From NCBI GenBank assembly GCA_004124875.1, contig SCKJ01000008.1, positions 43,093 to 107,092 of the forward strand: a DNA stretch of 64,000 bases, in the 5' to 3' direction. Positions 53,778 to 62,467 of the stretch are shown here, piece by piece. Each line of letters starts with the position of its first letter. Position 1 is the stretch's first letter. The notes below the pieces were generated by a model. That model did no database searches. It was not told the origin of the DNA and saw only the letters and a list, made by a program, of their open reading frames with translations. The translations under genes and the position numbers were made by a program. This DNA comes from Fidelibacterota bacterium (GTDB lineage: Bacteria > Fidelibacterota > Marinisomatia > SCGC-AAA003-L08 > TS1B11).

Positions 53778-54617
53778 TCAGGCGGCGCTATCCTGTAGGT
53801 TTAACCTGTTCCTGATAAGTTTACGGACAAACGCCGGTGAAATAAGTTGGAGCCACATGAGCAGCTTCAGCCTTCCCGGAATGACTACCTCCGACTTTCG
53901 CCGAACGATCGCCTTGATAATTTTTTCGCTCACCTCCTGTACGGAGACCGCGTCAGAGTTATGGGCTCGCTTGGAGGAGCCCATAATTTTCCCATCGGGA
54001 CCGTAGGCGTTGGCCCTGAGCGACGTGCCTTTAATCCATGTGGGCATTACTACCAGGATATGTATCGTCTCTTGCTCAGTAGCCAAGGCATCCAGAAAGC
54101 CCTGCAGAGCATGTTTGGAAGCTGAATAGCCGGTGTGGAGGGGTATCCCCACCTTGCCTTGAAGGGAGGATATGGCTACGATGCTGCCGCGACTTTCGAG
54201 CAAATGAGGCAGGGCGCTATGGATGCAATTCACCGGACCCAGGTAGTTGGTCTCCATCAACCTTGAGTAGATCGAAAGGTCGGTAACGTCTTCAAATCGG
54301 GCCCACATGCTGACGCCGGCATTGAGCACCAGGTAATCAAGCGTGCCATAGCGCTCAACAGTTCTGGCAATGAGGTTCCGGCAATCTTCCAGCCGGGTGA
54401 TATCAGTCCTTAAAGCGAGCGGCGGGGGTGCGCCTGCGGCTTCGCAATCCGCTGCCACAGATTTCAAGGCATTTTCATTTCTGGATGCCAAGATCAGATT
54501 GGTCCCGTAGCGAGCCAATTCAATCGCGAGGGCTTGCCCGAGCCCGGACGACGCGCCAGTGATGATGAAGGTCTTGCCAGTCAGGGCAGCCTTGTACCTG
54601 GAGAAAAAAGATGCCAC
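53778..54617 (-). CDS. SDR reductase, candidate acyl/alkyl-DHAP reductase
   Basis: The 279-residue short-chain dehydrogenase has TGASSGLG (20-27), NAG near 99-101, catalytic Ser150/151, Tyr164 and Lys168 (YSASK), and a C-terminal hydrophobic stretch (LKLLMWLQLISPAFVRKL) suited to membrane binding. It is the last gene of an operon with fatty acyl reductase, acyltransferase and alkyl-DHAP synthase genes. In animals a DHRS7B-type SDR reduces acyl- and alkyl-DHAP, and this gene would fill that place. The family motif is certain; the substrate is inferred from the operon. Confidence 0.85.
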   Translation of the reverse strand: MASFFSRYKAALTGKTFIITGASSGLGQALAIELARYGTNLILASRNENALKSVAADCEAAGAPPPLALRTDITRLEDCRNLIARTVERYGTLDYLVLNAGVSMWARFEDVTDLSIYSRLMETNYLGPVNCIHSALPHLLESRGSIVAISSLQGKVGIPLHTGYSASKHALQGFLDALATEQETIHILVVMPTWIKGTSLRANAYGPDGKIMGSSKRAHNSDAVSVQEVSEKIIKAIVRRKSEVVIPGRLKLLMWLQLISPAFVRKLIRNRLNLQDSAA

Positions 54618-54684
54618 GCTCAGTCAGTCAATATTGGGTGAAGCGAGTGCGAGGCCACCGGAAGTTGTCTACGACGGTGCCAGC

Positions 54685-56460
54685 TTAGCCGTCGGCGAAG
54701 ATATTGTTTCGCAGGCCAAAAATATTCTGGGGATCGCTGGCAGCTTTTAGATCTTTCAGCAGCTTGATGCTGGTCGCAGACATGATTCCATCCATGAAGT
54801 CTTTGCGCAATTTGCCGACCCCGTGGTGATGGGAAATGGAGCCCCCGTGCTCAATAATCGTGCGTCTCAATTCGTGCTCTATTTTCGCAAAAATTTCCTC
54901 TGGCGCTTTAACACCTTTGGTGTAAAAGCCATACATGAAATAGATACACACACCGGTATGGTAGGTCTGGGTAATGCGGTAGGAGACATATGACTTACCG
55001 GGGAGCTTGAACTCCTCATGTTTGGCGTGCACCATTTCGCTGACCGAGTTGGTGACATCGTGAATCCGGTCCCATGGCGCCGAGGTTTCAAAGGTTTCCC
55101 CAATGACATGCAGATCGCTGAGAAAATCGCGGATATAAGCGATGACAAACGTGAGCAGGTATCCACGGCGGCCGTTTTCCGACCCTCCAGGTATGCCGCC
55201 GAAGCGCTTGCCGATTGCGTAAATCCTCTTCTCCTTTAGTGCAATCTCCTGGGAGCTACCTTCAAACAACAGCGTCGCGGCCACCAGTTCCGCCGCATCG
55301 TATCTTTTTATGGAAAGCAGGAAGAATTTCTGGAGCCGGCTCTTAATCGATTCGAAAAAAGTAGGCGCCGGCTTTAGAGCCAGTCCAAACCTGAACTGGA
55401 CATTGTCAACCAGCCTGACGCTGGTGGGCAGCACTCCCGACCGGTAGAGGTCATACAGGAAGGAGACCCCCGAAGCGAAGTCGGGAAAGATCAGGGAGCC
55501 GTACTTTTTTACTTCCGGCAGCTTGTGGATTTTCAAAACCGCTTTCGTAATGAGCCCCAAATTTCCTTCGCTGCCGAAAATCAAATGCTGCGGCTGCATC
55601 CCCATGGATGTCCGTGGCATAGCATCCACCTGCTCAATGATTCCCTCCGGGGTAATCAGGGTAATATTTTCGATGATCTGCTCGATATTGCCGTAGCGGT
55701 TTTTCTTCATTCCACTGGCATTGGTGGATATCCAGCCGCCGAGGGTGGAAAACTCCACGCTATCGGGCTCGTGGCCGGTCATAAAACCCTCCGCCTCAAG
55801 CAGCTGCGCCAGATGCTGCCCGGTAATGCCGGCCTGCACACGGGCTTGAAAGTTCTCCCGGTCAATCCATTCGATGGCGTTCATGCGCTGCATGTCTATG
55901 GAGACCACCATACGGGTCTCGTTTTTCGGCAGAAGGAGGGCATTACTGACGCTGGTTCCGCCGCCATAGGGCACCAGGCAGATGTCGTGTTCCTTGGCCA
56001 GGTTCACAATCGTTTGTGCATCGTCCTCAGACTGGCAGAAGAACACCATATCCACCACCCGGGACAATTTTCCGTAAAGGACCTTATATACCTCGTCAGC
56101 TGATGTTTGGCCGTGGCTATGCACCAACCGATCACGATTATCAAAGGATATTTGCCCAGGATCGAAGGCGACTTCCGCAGCGCTGCAAAATGCTTCGTTG
56201 CGGTTTGGGGGATCAACCGGTTTCTCAATGACCTCTGATTTCCGGTCCTGCAGATCGAGCGGCACACCTAGCATCTCCTCAACGTAAGGAAGAAAGCTGG
56301 GCATCTTGTATCCCGAGAGGGAATACCGGCTGCCAGTGAGGGTTACGCTGCGGTCGTCGTTTATGACGAACTTGGTATCAGCATAGCCCCACTTATGATC
56401 GTGGACGGCATCCTCAGCCTGAGGGGGAGGTGCTGGGAACGGCTCTTTAGCCATGCTCAA
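54685..56460 (-). CDS. Alkyldihydroxyacetonephosphate synthase (AGPS-like)
   Basis: The 591-residue flavoprotein is of the FAD-linked oxidase (VAO) family. The FAD loop is PYGGGTSVSNAL (164-175). The AGPS-type block GHEPDSVEFSTLGGW, then STNASGMKKNRYGNIE, lies at 229-260. The active-site region ITQTYHTGVCIYFMY and the HHHGVGK motif (544-550) match eukaryotic AGPS. The enzyme swaps the acyl chain of acyl-DHAP for a fatty alcohol, making the ether bond. It overlaps the acyltransferase gene by 14 bp. D-lactate dehydrogenase-like relatives are the main alternative, but the full set of AGPS motifs and the neighbours argue against it. Confidence 0.88.
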   Translation of the reverse strand: MSMAKEPFPAPPPQAEDAVHDHKWGYADTKFVINDDRSVTLTGSRYSLSGYKMPSFLPYVEEMLGVPLDLQDRKSEVIEKPVDPPNRNEAFCSAAEVAFDPGQISFDNRDRLVHSHGQTSADEVYKVLYGKLSRVVDMVFFCQSEDDAQTIVNLAKEHDICLVPYGGGTSVSNALLLPKNETRMVVSIDMQRMNAIEWIDRENFQARVQAGITGQHLAQLLEAEGFMTGHEPDSVEFSTLGGWISTNASGMKKNRYGNIEQIIENITLITPEGIIEQVDAMPRTSMGMQPQHLIFGSEGNLGLITKAVLKIHKLPEVKKYGSLIFPDFASGVSFLYDLYRSGVLPTSVRLVDNVQFRFGLALKPAPTFFESIKSRLQKFFLLSIKRYDAAELVAATLLFEGSSQEIALKEKRIYAIGKRFGGIPGGSENGRRGYLLTFVIAYIRDFLSDLHVIGETFETSAPWDRIHDVTNSVSEMVHAKHEEFKLPGKSYVSYRITQTYHTGVCIYFMYGFYTKGVKAPEEIFAKIEHELRRTIIEHGGSISHHHGVGKLRKDFMDGIMSATSIKLLKDLKAASDPQNIFGLRNNIFADG

Positions 56461-57223
56461 CCTCGCCGAGGCGCCGGATGGTATCCTCGATATCTTGCGT
56501 CATGGCGGCCACTGCCCGATCCTCCGCCTTCTTGGCATCGAGACCATCGTAAGCGGCAGCGTCAAAGGACTTGTCATAGTAAATCGGCTCGCCAATCATT
56601 GCCGTAATGCGCGTCGGTTTCATAAATATGCGTCCTTTGGGCAAGGCTTCATGGGTGCCTTTAATATGGACCGGGACTACCGGCAGTCCCAGATTGATGG
56701 CAAAGGCAGCGGCCCCTTTCTTAAAACGACCCATTTCACCGGTGAGCGAACGGGTACCTTCAGGGAAATAAATGAGGTTCCGATTACCTTCAGCCAGAAA
56801 TTTCCGTGACAGATCAACAGTCTCCGTTATGGATAGTTTGCCGTCACCTGCCCTAACCCGGTCAATTGGGATGAGGGTCAATATTATGCTGGTGAGGAAT
56901 TTTTTGAGCTTGTCATCAAACCAGTAGTCCTTGGCGGCAATCATGCTGTACTGATTGAAGTGCTCCTTCGAGGTTGACATCAGTATCGTCACATCCATAT
57001 GGCTGTTGTGATTGCTGCAAAACATGAAGGATTCTTCGGGTATATTCTCCCGGCCGTATACGGTGAGGGGGCAGTAGAGTGATAATACTGTCCGGCAATA
57101 ATACTCGAACAGATATTTCAGGAAGTTCAAGGGCCAAGAGGGACGCTTGAACAGGTATTCGTACTCAGGTTTGACTGCTATATCCTGAATGGAACTCACC
57201 AATGCGTCCCTAATCGGTGCCAA
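56447..57223 (-). CDS. PlsC/GNPAT-type acyltransferase
   Basis: The 258-residue protein has the glycerophosphate acyltransferase motifs NHNSHMD (His72, Asp77) and FPEGTRS (153-159), with GLPVVPVHIKGT as a later block. It overlaps the reductase gene upstream by 14 bp and the AGPS-like gene downstream by 14 bp. In this setting it could acylate DHAP, like peroxisomal GNPAT, or acylate the sn-2 position of the 1-alkyl product. It is membrane-associated, with hydrophobic patches near 35-52 and 108-122. Confidence 0.88.
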   Translation of the reverse strand: MAPIRDALVSSIQDIAVKPEYEYLFKRPSWPLNFLKYLFEYYCRTVLSLYCPLTVYGRENIPEESFMFCSNHNSHMDVTILMSTSKEHFNQYSMIAAKDYWFDDKLKKFLTSIILTLIPIDRVRAGDGKLSITETVDLSRKFLAEGNRNLIYFPEGTRSLTGEMGRFKKGAAAFAINLGLPVVPVHIKGTHEALPKGRIFMKPTRITAMIGEPIYYDKSFDAAAYDGLDAKKAEDRAVAAMTQDIEDTIRRLGEVEHG

Positions 57224-58901
57224 TCCGGGCTGAATCGAGGCTGTCCCCTTGAGCCTGATTATTTTCTAGCGCCAGGCCCTCCTTGTCCAATTTCATGACA
57301 TACTGCTTGATGCCGGGTATGTGGACTTCCCTGAGATACGACGGAATATCGATAGAGGAAGTGTCGAAGTTGAACTTCTCACGATCTTCGGTCGCCAGAG
57401 CTCGGAACAGCTCTTGGGTATTGGCAGTATCAAATTCCGCATGCAGCTGCATATAAGGGGAATATATCCGGACATAGTATTGCAACCACTTGAGGGCCTT
57501 CAGAATCACTGCAAACCGTCTACTTTGCCTATCTGCCCATTTGAGAGGCAATAGCCTTAATAACCAGCTCCCCAACTCCAATCGGAATATCATGAAGCGC
57601 AAGGTCCGTTGAAACTTCTTCAGCTTGGGGAACTTCCAGGTCGGGACGACCACCGGTTCACCATTCCGGAACATGGGTGCCATCTGAAAGTAGTGGCGCG
57701 TTTCCAAGTAGAACTGGCGGACAGTGATGGAACGGTTCGGCCCGGTAGCCACATTATAGATTTTGAAGCCGCCCTGCTCATGCGTATAAACGGTTGCAGC
57801 CAGAATGGCATTGGTGACAAAGTCGACGGGGATGATGTCAACGAGTGAGTCTGTATCTCCCGGGAAATCGGCGAGTCGGCCCTTCCCGTAGCTGATGATA
57901 AGAGGGTCTACCATGCGCAGGCCGTCCAGCCATCCGGGGTTCGGGTCTTTCAGGCTGCTCTCAATGATCGAGGGACGAATGATGGCTGTCGGCAAATCGC
58001 CTCGCTCACGGATAACCATCTGCTCACCGAGGGCTTTCATATTGGTATAAGTGTCAATCCAGCCATGCATCTTGGCTCGTTCCAGCCCGAGGTCAACCAA
58101 CGTCGATTCGACCCATTGCGAACGAACATATTCAATCTGCTCCTCCAGTGTGCCCCCGATCTTTCCGTTACCATTACGAATCATTTTGAGGGCTTCAGCC
58201 TTGAATCGCCGGTTACGATGGGGGTGGTCGGCTTCTGCCCGCACTTCGGCGCTCAGCCGTGTGATTTCAACGATTTCAGCTTCCAGCTCGAGCGGAACTA
58301 CTTTCATTTTGCCGTTTGCCGGCTGGGGGCCTTCTATGAGCGGCTGATAGATTTCTTCGGGAACGAGGCCGGGCCGGAAACCGCAGACAAACGCAGTCGA
58401 TACGTGAATGAATACGGCATTATTGCAGTTTTTGGCGAAATTCACTGCATATTTGGCGGAGAGCGTGTTATTCTTGAGAGACTGATCGATGGGGGGATCA
58501 AACTTGACCAGCGCGGCACAGTTGATGATGACCTGAATTTCACGGCAGATACTGGCGTAAACGTCATCCGGTAGCCCGAACCGCTCCTCGGCTAAATCGC
58601 CCTCCAGCGCCTCTACTTTACTCACCATCCAGGTGGTGAAGCGGTCACCGTGTTGTTTCCTGAGATTCTCGAATACATCTGCTGTCAATAGTTCATTTTT
58701 CAGCCGGTCCGCTGCGGATACCATGATTCCCGCAGGTGATTTCCGGCTCCTGATGAGCAGATATAACTTGGCGATTTCCGGCATGTTGGTCAGTATCTTG
58801 GCAACCAGTGACTTCCCGAGGAATCCGGTAGACCCCGTAATCAAAATTGTTTTATCGCGAAAATAATCAGGGATTGATCTCATAACGTGCATATTGCTCA
58901 T
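57210..58901 (-). CDS. Fatty acyl-CoA/ACP reductase (FAR-like)
   Basis: The 563-residue protein has an NAD(P)-binding extended-SDR domain (TGSTGFLGKSLVAKIL, 22-36; INCAALVKFD; FIHVSTAFVCG; and the YTNMK catalytic pair near 285). This is the male-sterility/FAR layout. A C-terminal extension of about 150 residues (LLPLKWADRQSRRFAVIL) resembles the sterile domain of FAR proteins. It should reduce activated fatty acids to alcohols, the substrate for AGPS. It is the first gene of the operon. Similar N-terminal domains occur in carboxylic acid reductases, but no adenylation domain is present. Confidence 0.87.
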   Translation of the reverse strand: MSNMHVMRSIPDYFRDKTILITGSTGFLGKSLVAKILTNMPEIAKLYLLIRSRKSPAGIMVSAADRLKNELLTADVFENLRKQHGDRFTTWMVSKVEALEGDLAEERFGLPDDVYASICREIQVIINCAALVKFDPPIDQSLKNNTLSAKYAVNFAKNCNNAVFIHVSTAFVCGFRPGLVPEEIYQPLIEGPQPANGKMKVVPLELEAEIVEITRLSAEVRAEADHPHRNRRFKAEALKMIRNGNGKIGGTLEEQIEYVRSQWVESTLVDLGLERAKMHGWIDTYTNMKALGEQMVIRERGDLPTAIIRPSIIESSLKDPNPGWLDGLRMVDPLIISYGKGRLADFPGDTDSLVDIIPVDFVTNAILAATVYTHEQGGFKIYNVATGPNRSITVRQFYLETRHYFQMAPMFRNGEPVVVPTWKFPKLKKFQRTLRFMIFRLELGSWLLRLLPLKWADRQSRRFAVILKALKWLQYYVRIYSPYMQLHAEFDTANTQELFRALATEDREKFNFDTSSIDIPSYLREVHIPGIKQYVMKLDKEGLALENNQAQGDSLDSARIGTD

Positions 58902-59008
58902 TTAAGAGCTGCTGTGTCCATTCACAATTTAATATAATTCTGGGGTTAACTAAATCCAGCTCTCTTGAGCGAAAAGTAACTTAGACCGTTAGGTTGGAGG
59001 TTGTCATT

Positions 59009-59270
59009 TGTACGCCGTCAAAGAAATGTAAGCTACGTGTGTCTAAAACTAAGAGACACATTTCACATTTCCAAGGTTTATCTGACGCCTCATTTGAAGC
59101 GTCCTCTGCTTGATCTTTTCCCGCCTGTCCAGGATTTGTCTGCTCCTCCCTTCATAGACATCAACGGGCTTCACATTTTTGAGCGACTCATGATACCGCT
59201 CATGATCATAGTACTCGATGAACCTGGCGATCACCTGCTCAATGGGCGAATAATTAAAATTACCCTACAA
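59009..59270 (-). pseudogene. IS3-family right end with transposase OrfB C-terminus
   Basis: From about 59270 the minus strand encodes NYSPIEQVIARFIEYYDHER then YHESLKNVKPVDVYEGR and ends at TAG near 59049. This is the end of an IS3-type integrase after the DDE core. The right terminal inverted repeat follows to TGTACGCCGTCAAAG at 59009. Upstream of 59270 the frame is closed, so the rest of the element is lost. The type matches remnants at 15.5, 48.1 and 48.9 kb and the IS at the right edge. Confidence 0.85.
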
Positions 59271-59595
59271 TGTGAGTCAGCCAACTCTGACGAACCCGCC
59301 ACCTTGCCTCCGCTCTTGAACTCTGCATTTTCCGTTGAAAATTTTACCCCAAATGGGCACGCTTTGACATTGAGGCAGTGTGTGGCTTGTAATCTTGGTT
59401 ACCGCTGATGCCTTTGTCTGTATTTTTGTCGGATTTTGGACAGTCTCCGGAAGGGAGATATCGTAACATATACATGTCAATACGGCCATTATGGTGGCCC
59501 CCGGGGTTGCTTTTTGATTGTTAAAATACAGAGATGAATTTGGGTGTCACCGGCCATAATTAGCCGAATCTTTCAGGCAAACAGGAGGTACGCAA
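59271..59595. other. Intergenic, nothing recognised
   Basis: About 325 bp between the IS remnant and the secreted-protein gene. An AGGAGG ribosome site lies at its right end (about 59582). No clear promoter was identified. Confidence 0.35.
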
Positions 59596-60717
59596 ATGAA
59601 TACGATAAAAGCTGCAACAACCAGTCTCGTGAACCACATGGTCGTTACAGGGCTGGCGTTGCTTATGACCGTGAGCGGGGAGGTATTGGCACAGGCCCCC
59701 GCAGGCCCGCCTGGGCCGGGCCTGCACGCTTATACCCGGGGCCATGCCATGCGCGCCAATCCCCCCGATCTACTGGGCGGGCCTCTGACCGTTAAGGTAT
59801 CCCAGGAGAACGGCAGTACGCGATTAGTCCTTCCCGGACCGCGGTTTTTGGATCCTGCTGTATTCGGGACCCCGGATAGCCCGGCCGGTTTTGACCCGGC
59901 GCCCTTTCCGCTGCTGGGAGTTGCAATAGATCTGCGTAAGAGTCGCGACGGGAAATACACCTTCGTGGATCATGCCACACCGTTCAGCGACTGGCGCGAG
60001 GTCGGAGTGGGCAGTGTCAACATGACGCTGGTCGATGCCACAGCTATCGACGGTGACCGGACAAAGGATAAGATCGATTTTGAGGCGACATTCGAGTTGC
60101 CGGACGGCAATAAGTACCGGGTCACATGCAACCAGCCGCTGGCGCACGGCATGGCATTCCCGTTCTTCGGCGGGGTGGTGACCAACCACTTAATTCACGG
60201 AGGTACTGGTATTGGGACTCGCCTGATGCCCACGGAGTTCACTTATGCGGCTTTTTGGGGTGTGGGCAATATCTACAAGAATGGCGAGCTGATCAATGAG
60301 AACCACATGATACACGTGATGGTGACGGAGATCGTCCGCGGCGAAGGGTGGAAATTGCAATTTGACGGCGGCACGGGCGACCCACCTCAAGGAATCACAA
60401 TGCACCTGATGATTCCAAAATACAAGCCCGTGCCTGGCAAGGGCATGGTGGAATCGCCGCTGAAAACGATGTTCATGCCCTTCCCATATGTCAAGAAGAA
60501 CATCGAGGCGGATATGAAAGCGGCCAAAAAGCTTCCTCGGCGTGAACGAAAGGCACGCCTGGCCGAACTCAAAGAGATTAAAGCGCTGATGGGTCGCACC
60601 AAAGAACACGTCATCCATGCGACAAAGGATTTAAAAGAGGGAGATAAAGGCAAGATGTACGGCATGCCGTTCATACATATTATGTTCGGCAATATTGAAA
60701 TGGAAGCCAGCCGATAA
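59596..60717 (+). CDS. Exported protein of unknown family near a cupredoxin-cytochrome
   Basis: The 373-residue protein has a signal peptide (VVTGLALLMTVSGEVLAQAP). A proline- and glycine-rich start follows, then a beta-rich middle with many His residues (CNQPLAHGMAFPFFGGVVTN, HLIHGGTGIGTRL, NHMIHVMVTEIV). Near the end is a charged helix (KAAKKLPRRERKARLAELKE). AACAGGAGGT precedes the ATG. I do not recognise the family. Its spacing (204 bp) to the cupredoxin-dihaem cytochrome on the same strand suggests a shared metal or electron-transfer role. Confidence 0.8.
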   Translation: MNTIKAATTSLVNHMVVTGLALLMTVSGEVLAQAPAGPPGPGLHAYTRGHAMRANPPDLLGGPLTVKVSQENGSTRLVLPGPRFLDPAVFGTPDSPAGFDPAPFPLLGVAIDLRKSRDGKYTFVDHATPFSDWREVGVGSVNMTLVDATAIDGDRTKDKIDFEATFELPDGNKYRVTCNQPLAHGMAFPFFGGVVTNHLIHGGTGIGTRLMPTEFTYAAFWGVGNIYKNGELINENHMIHVMVTEIVRGEGWKLQFDGGTGDPPQGITMHLMIPKYKPVPGKGMVESPLKTMFMPFPYVKKNIEADMKAAKKLPRRERKARLAELKEIKALMGRTKEHVIHATKDLKEGDKGKMYGMPFIHIMFGNIEMEASR

Positions 60718-60921
60718 ACATAGGGAGTTCCACCCCCGGCAGGTAGTTCCGGTGATGGGTAACAGACAGAAGCCATTTTTTTCGGGCTTGGCCTGTTTCC
60801 TGGTGGACTATTTCCCGGGGGAATCCCGTAATCCGGGGCTTCTTATTCATGGCCTTCTTTTGAGCTACCTTTCAGCTCGCTTGAAACGGGCACTCCGGGA
60901 TCTGGTTCGGATGTAACTCAT

Positions 60922-62184
60922 ATGCGCTTATTTACTCGACTTCTATACGTTCTGCCCGCTGTCGGACTTCTTTTACTCCCGGAATTCTTCGGGCTTCGGG
61001 CTTCGGCCCAGGATTCGGCAGCGGGCCAGATCATCAGACTGCGCAGTATCGAATTCAACCCGGACCGGGTCTTGGTGCAAGTCGGCGATACGCTGACGTT
61101 CATCAACCAAGATCCATTCAAGCACGACGTCTACATCGTCCGCACGGCCGATCCCAATGTGGTGATCTATCCGGCTAACACGCTAATGCCGGGTGATACG
61201 ATCGTGATACCTTTCAGGGAGCAAGGCCTGTTCACGGTTTACTGCACCATTCACGGCGGGATGAAGGGTAAGATCTCCACTACCGGCTTCTTTGAGTTGA
61301 CGGAAGAAGAGAAGCGGAAAGTAGCGTCCGTCAAAGTGCTGCCCCCCATCGTGAAAACCGGTGAGACGCTATTCTGGGACAAGGCCCAGTGCTATCAATG
61401 CCACCGGATAGGCGAGCGCGGCGAGGGGTTGCGCGGCCCCGATCTGACCGATATCGGATTTCGGGCTCGCATCCAGGCTCAAAAGCTAGGTCTGGACGCG
61501 GCGACAGAATACCTGGTCCAGTCGCTCCTGGAACCAGAGGCCTACATCGTGGAAGGCTACACCAATGCTATGGCGACTGTATTCCAGCCCCCCATCGATC
61601 TGAGCACAGATGAGCTCACGGCCGTGATTGCCTACCTCCAGAGTCAGGGCGGAGAGGTCGATACCTGGGCGATTAACCTCAACCAAGAGAAACTGGCGAC
61701 CTTGCCGGCCATGAATCCTTTTCGGCGCGGTGACTCCGAGCGTGGGAAAGCGGTGTTCCAGGAGGTCGGGTGCAACAGCTGCCATACCGTGGGAGCCCGG
61801 AAGGCTGTCTCCATTGGACCGGATTTGACCCAAATCGGGGCCTACCAAAACTGGACCTGGCTAGCCGAGTCGCTACTGGATCCAAATGCGGAAATCGGCA
61901 AGGAGTGGCAATACGCCACCGTCTATCTTGCGCCTGAGGAGGATGATGAGTGGGCCTTGGAAGAGTTGGTTGAGGGTTTCCTGCGGAAAAACACTGACGC
62001 GGAGGTCGAAATCCTGGTGGCGCCAGAGCGCCTCGAACGCCTGCCCAGGGAGAGGGTCACCCGAGTCGAAGTCAGCGAACTTTCCAAAATGCCAGTTAAT
62101 TACGTCGAGATCCTCTCCTTTCAACAGATGGCGGACTTGATCACTTATCTACAGACCCTGAAAGGGCATGCCCTGGACAACTAA
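60922..62184 (+). CDS. Cupredoxin - dihaem cytochrome c fusion
   Basis: The 420-residue protein has a signal peptide (VLPAVGLLLLPEFFGLRASA). A cupredoxin domain (about 34-130) shows type I copper ligands: His in FKHDVYIV, and Cys108, His and Met in YCTIHGGM. Two cytochrome c domains follow, with CYQCH near 157 and CNSCH near 284. Each has a plausible distal Met further on (NAMATVF, SKMPVNY). It is a periplasmic electron carrier that could take electrons through copper to haem. The donor and acceptor are unknown; no terminal oxidase is in view. Confidence 0.88.
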   Translation: MRLFTRLLYVLPAVGLLLLPEFFGLRASAQDSAAGQIIRLRSIEFNPDRVLVQVGDTLTFINQDPFKHDVYIVRTADPNVVIYPANTLMPGDTIVIPFREQGLFTVYCTIHGGMKGKISTTGFFELTEEEKRKVASVKVLPPIVKTGETLFWDKAQCYQCHRIGERGEGLRGPDLTDIGFRARIQAQKLGLDAATEYLVQSLLEPEAYIVEGYTNAMATVFQPPIDLSTDELTAVIAYLQSQGGEVDTWAINLNQEKLATLPAMNPFRRGDSERGKAVFQEVGCNSCHTVGARKAVSIGPDLTQIGAYQNWTWLAESLLDPNAEIGKEWQYATVYLAPEEDDEWALEELVEGFLRKNTDAEVEILVAPERLERLPRERVTRVEVSELSKMPVNYVEILSFQQMADLITYLQTLKGHALDN

Positions 62185-62335
62185 TCCAGCACTTCACTAA
62201 CGGAAGACTCGGTAGCGTATCCAGCTCCGTATCCGGTAATCGGTACGGTTATCTACGGTTATTTACGGTAATCTGCAGATTTGGGGGTGTCCGGACTGCC
62301 GGAGGAATGGTCCCCATATGGGCATTTTCTCGTCG

Positions 62336-62398
62336 GGTGCCGCGGAGAAGACTCGAACTTCCACGTCCAGATGGACACTGGATCCTAAATATAGCGCG
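62336..62398 (-). tRNA. 3' fragment of a tRNA-Leu(UAG), not functional
   Basis: The minus strand reads TTTAGGATCCAGTG, a variable arm GTCCATCTGGAC, a T-arm GGAAGTTCGAGTCTTCT, and acceptor half CCGCGGC then ACC. Order and sequence match the 3' two-thirds of a class II tRNA-Leu with UAG anticodon. The 5' acceptor and D-arm are absent, and the 5' side of the anticodon stem does not pair well. It is therefore a remnant, as left by an integrase acting at a tRNA gene. Confidence 0.65.
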
Positions 62399-62467
62399 TG
62401 CCCGTCGACAAATGAAAACCCGTATCCGGCCCGTATCCGGTGAAATGAATTTTTCTGTGACTTTTTC

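Noticed and set aside
59001..59408. 135-codon plus-strand frame
   Set aside because: It is antisense to the IS3 transposase remnant, which explains its similarity to another antisense frame at 15.4-15.7 kb.
62226..62275. Short TACGGTTAT tandem units
   Set aside because: Only three imperfect 10-bp copies; too short to interpret.
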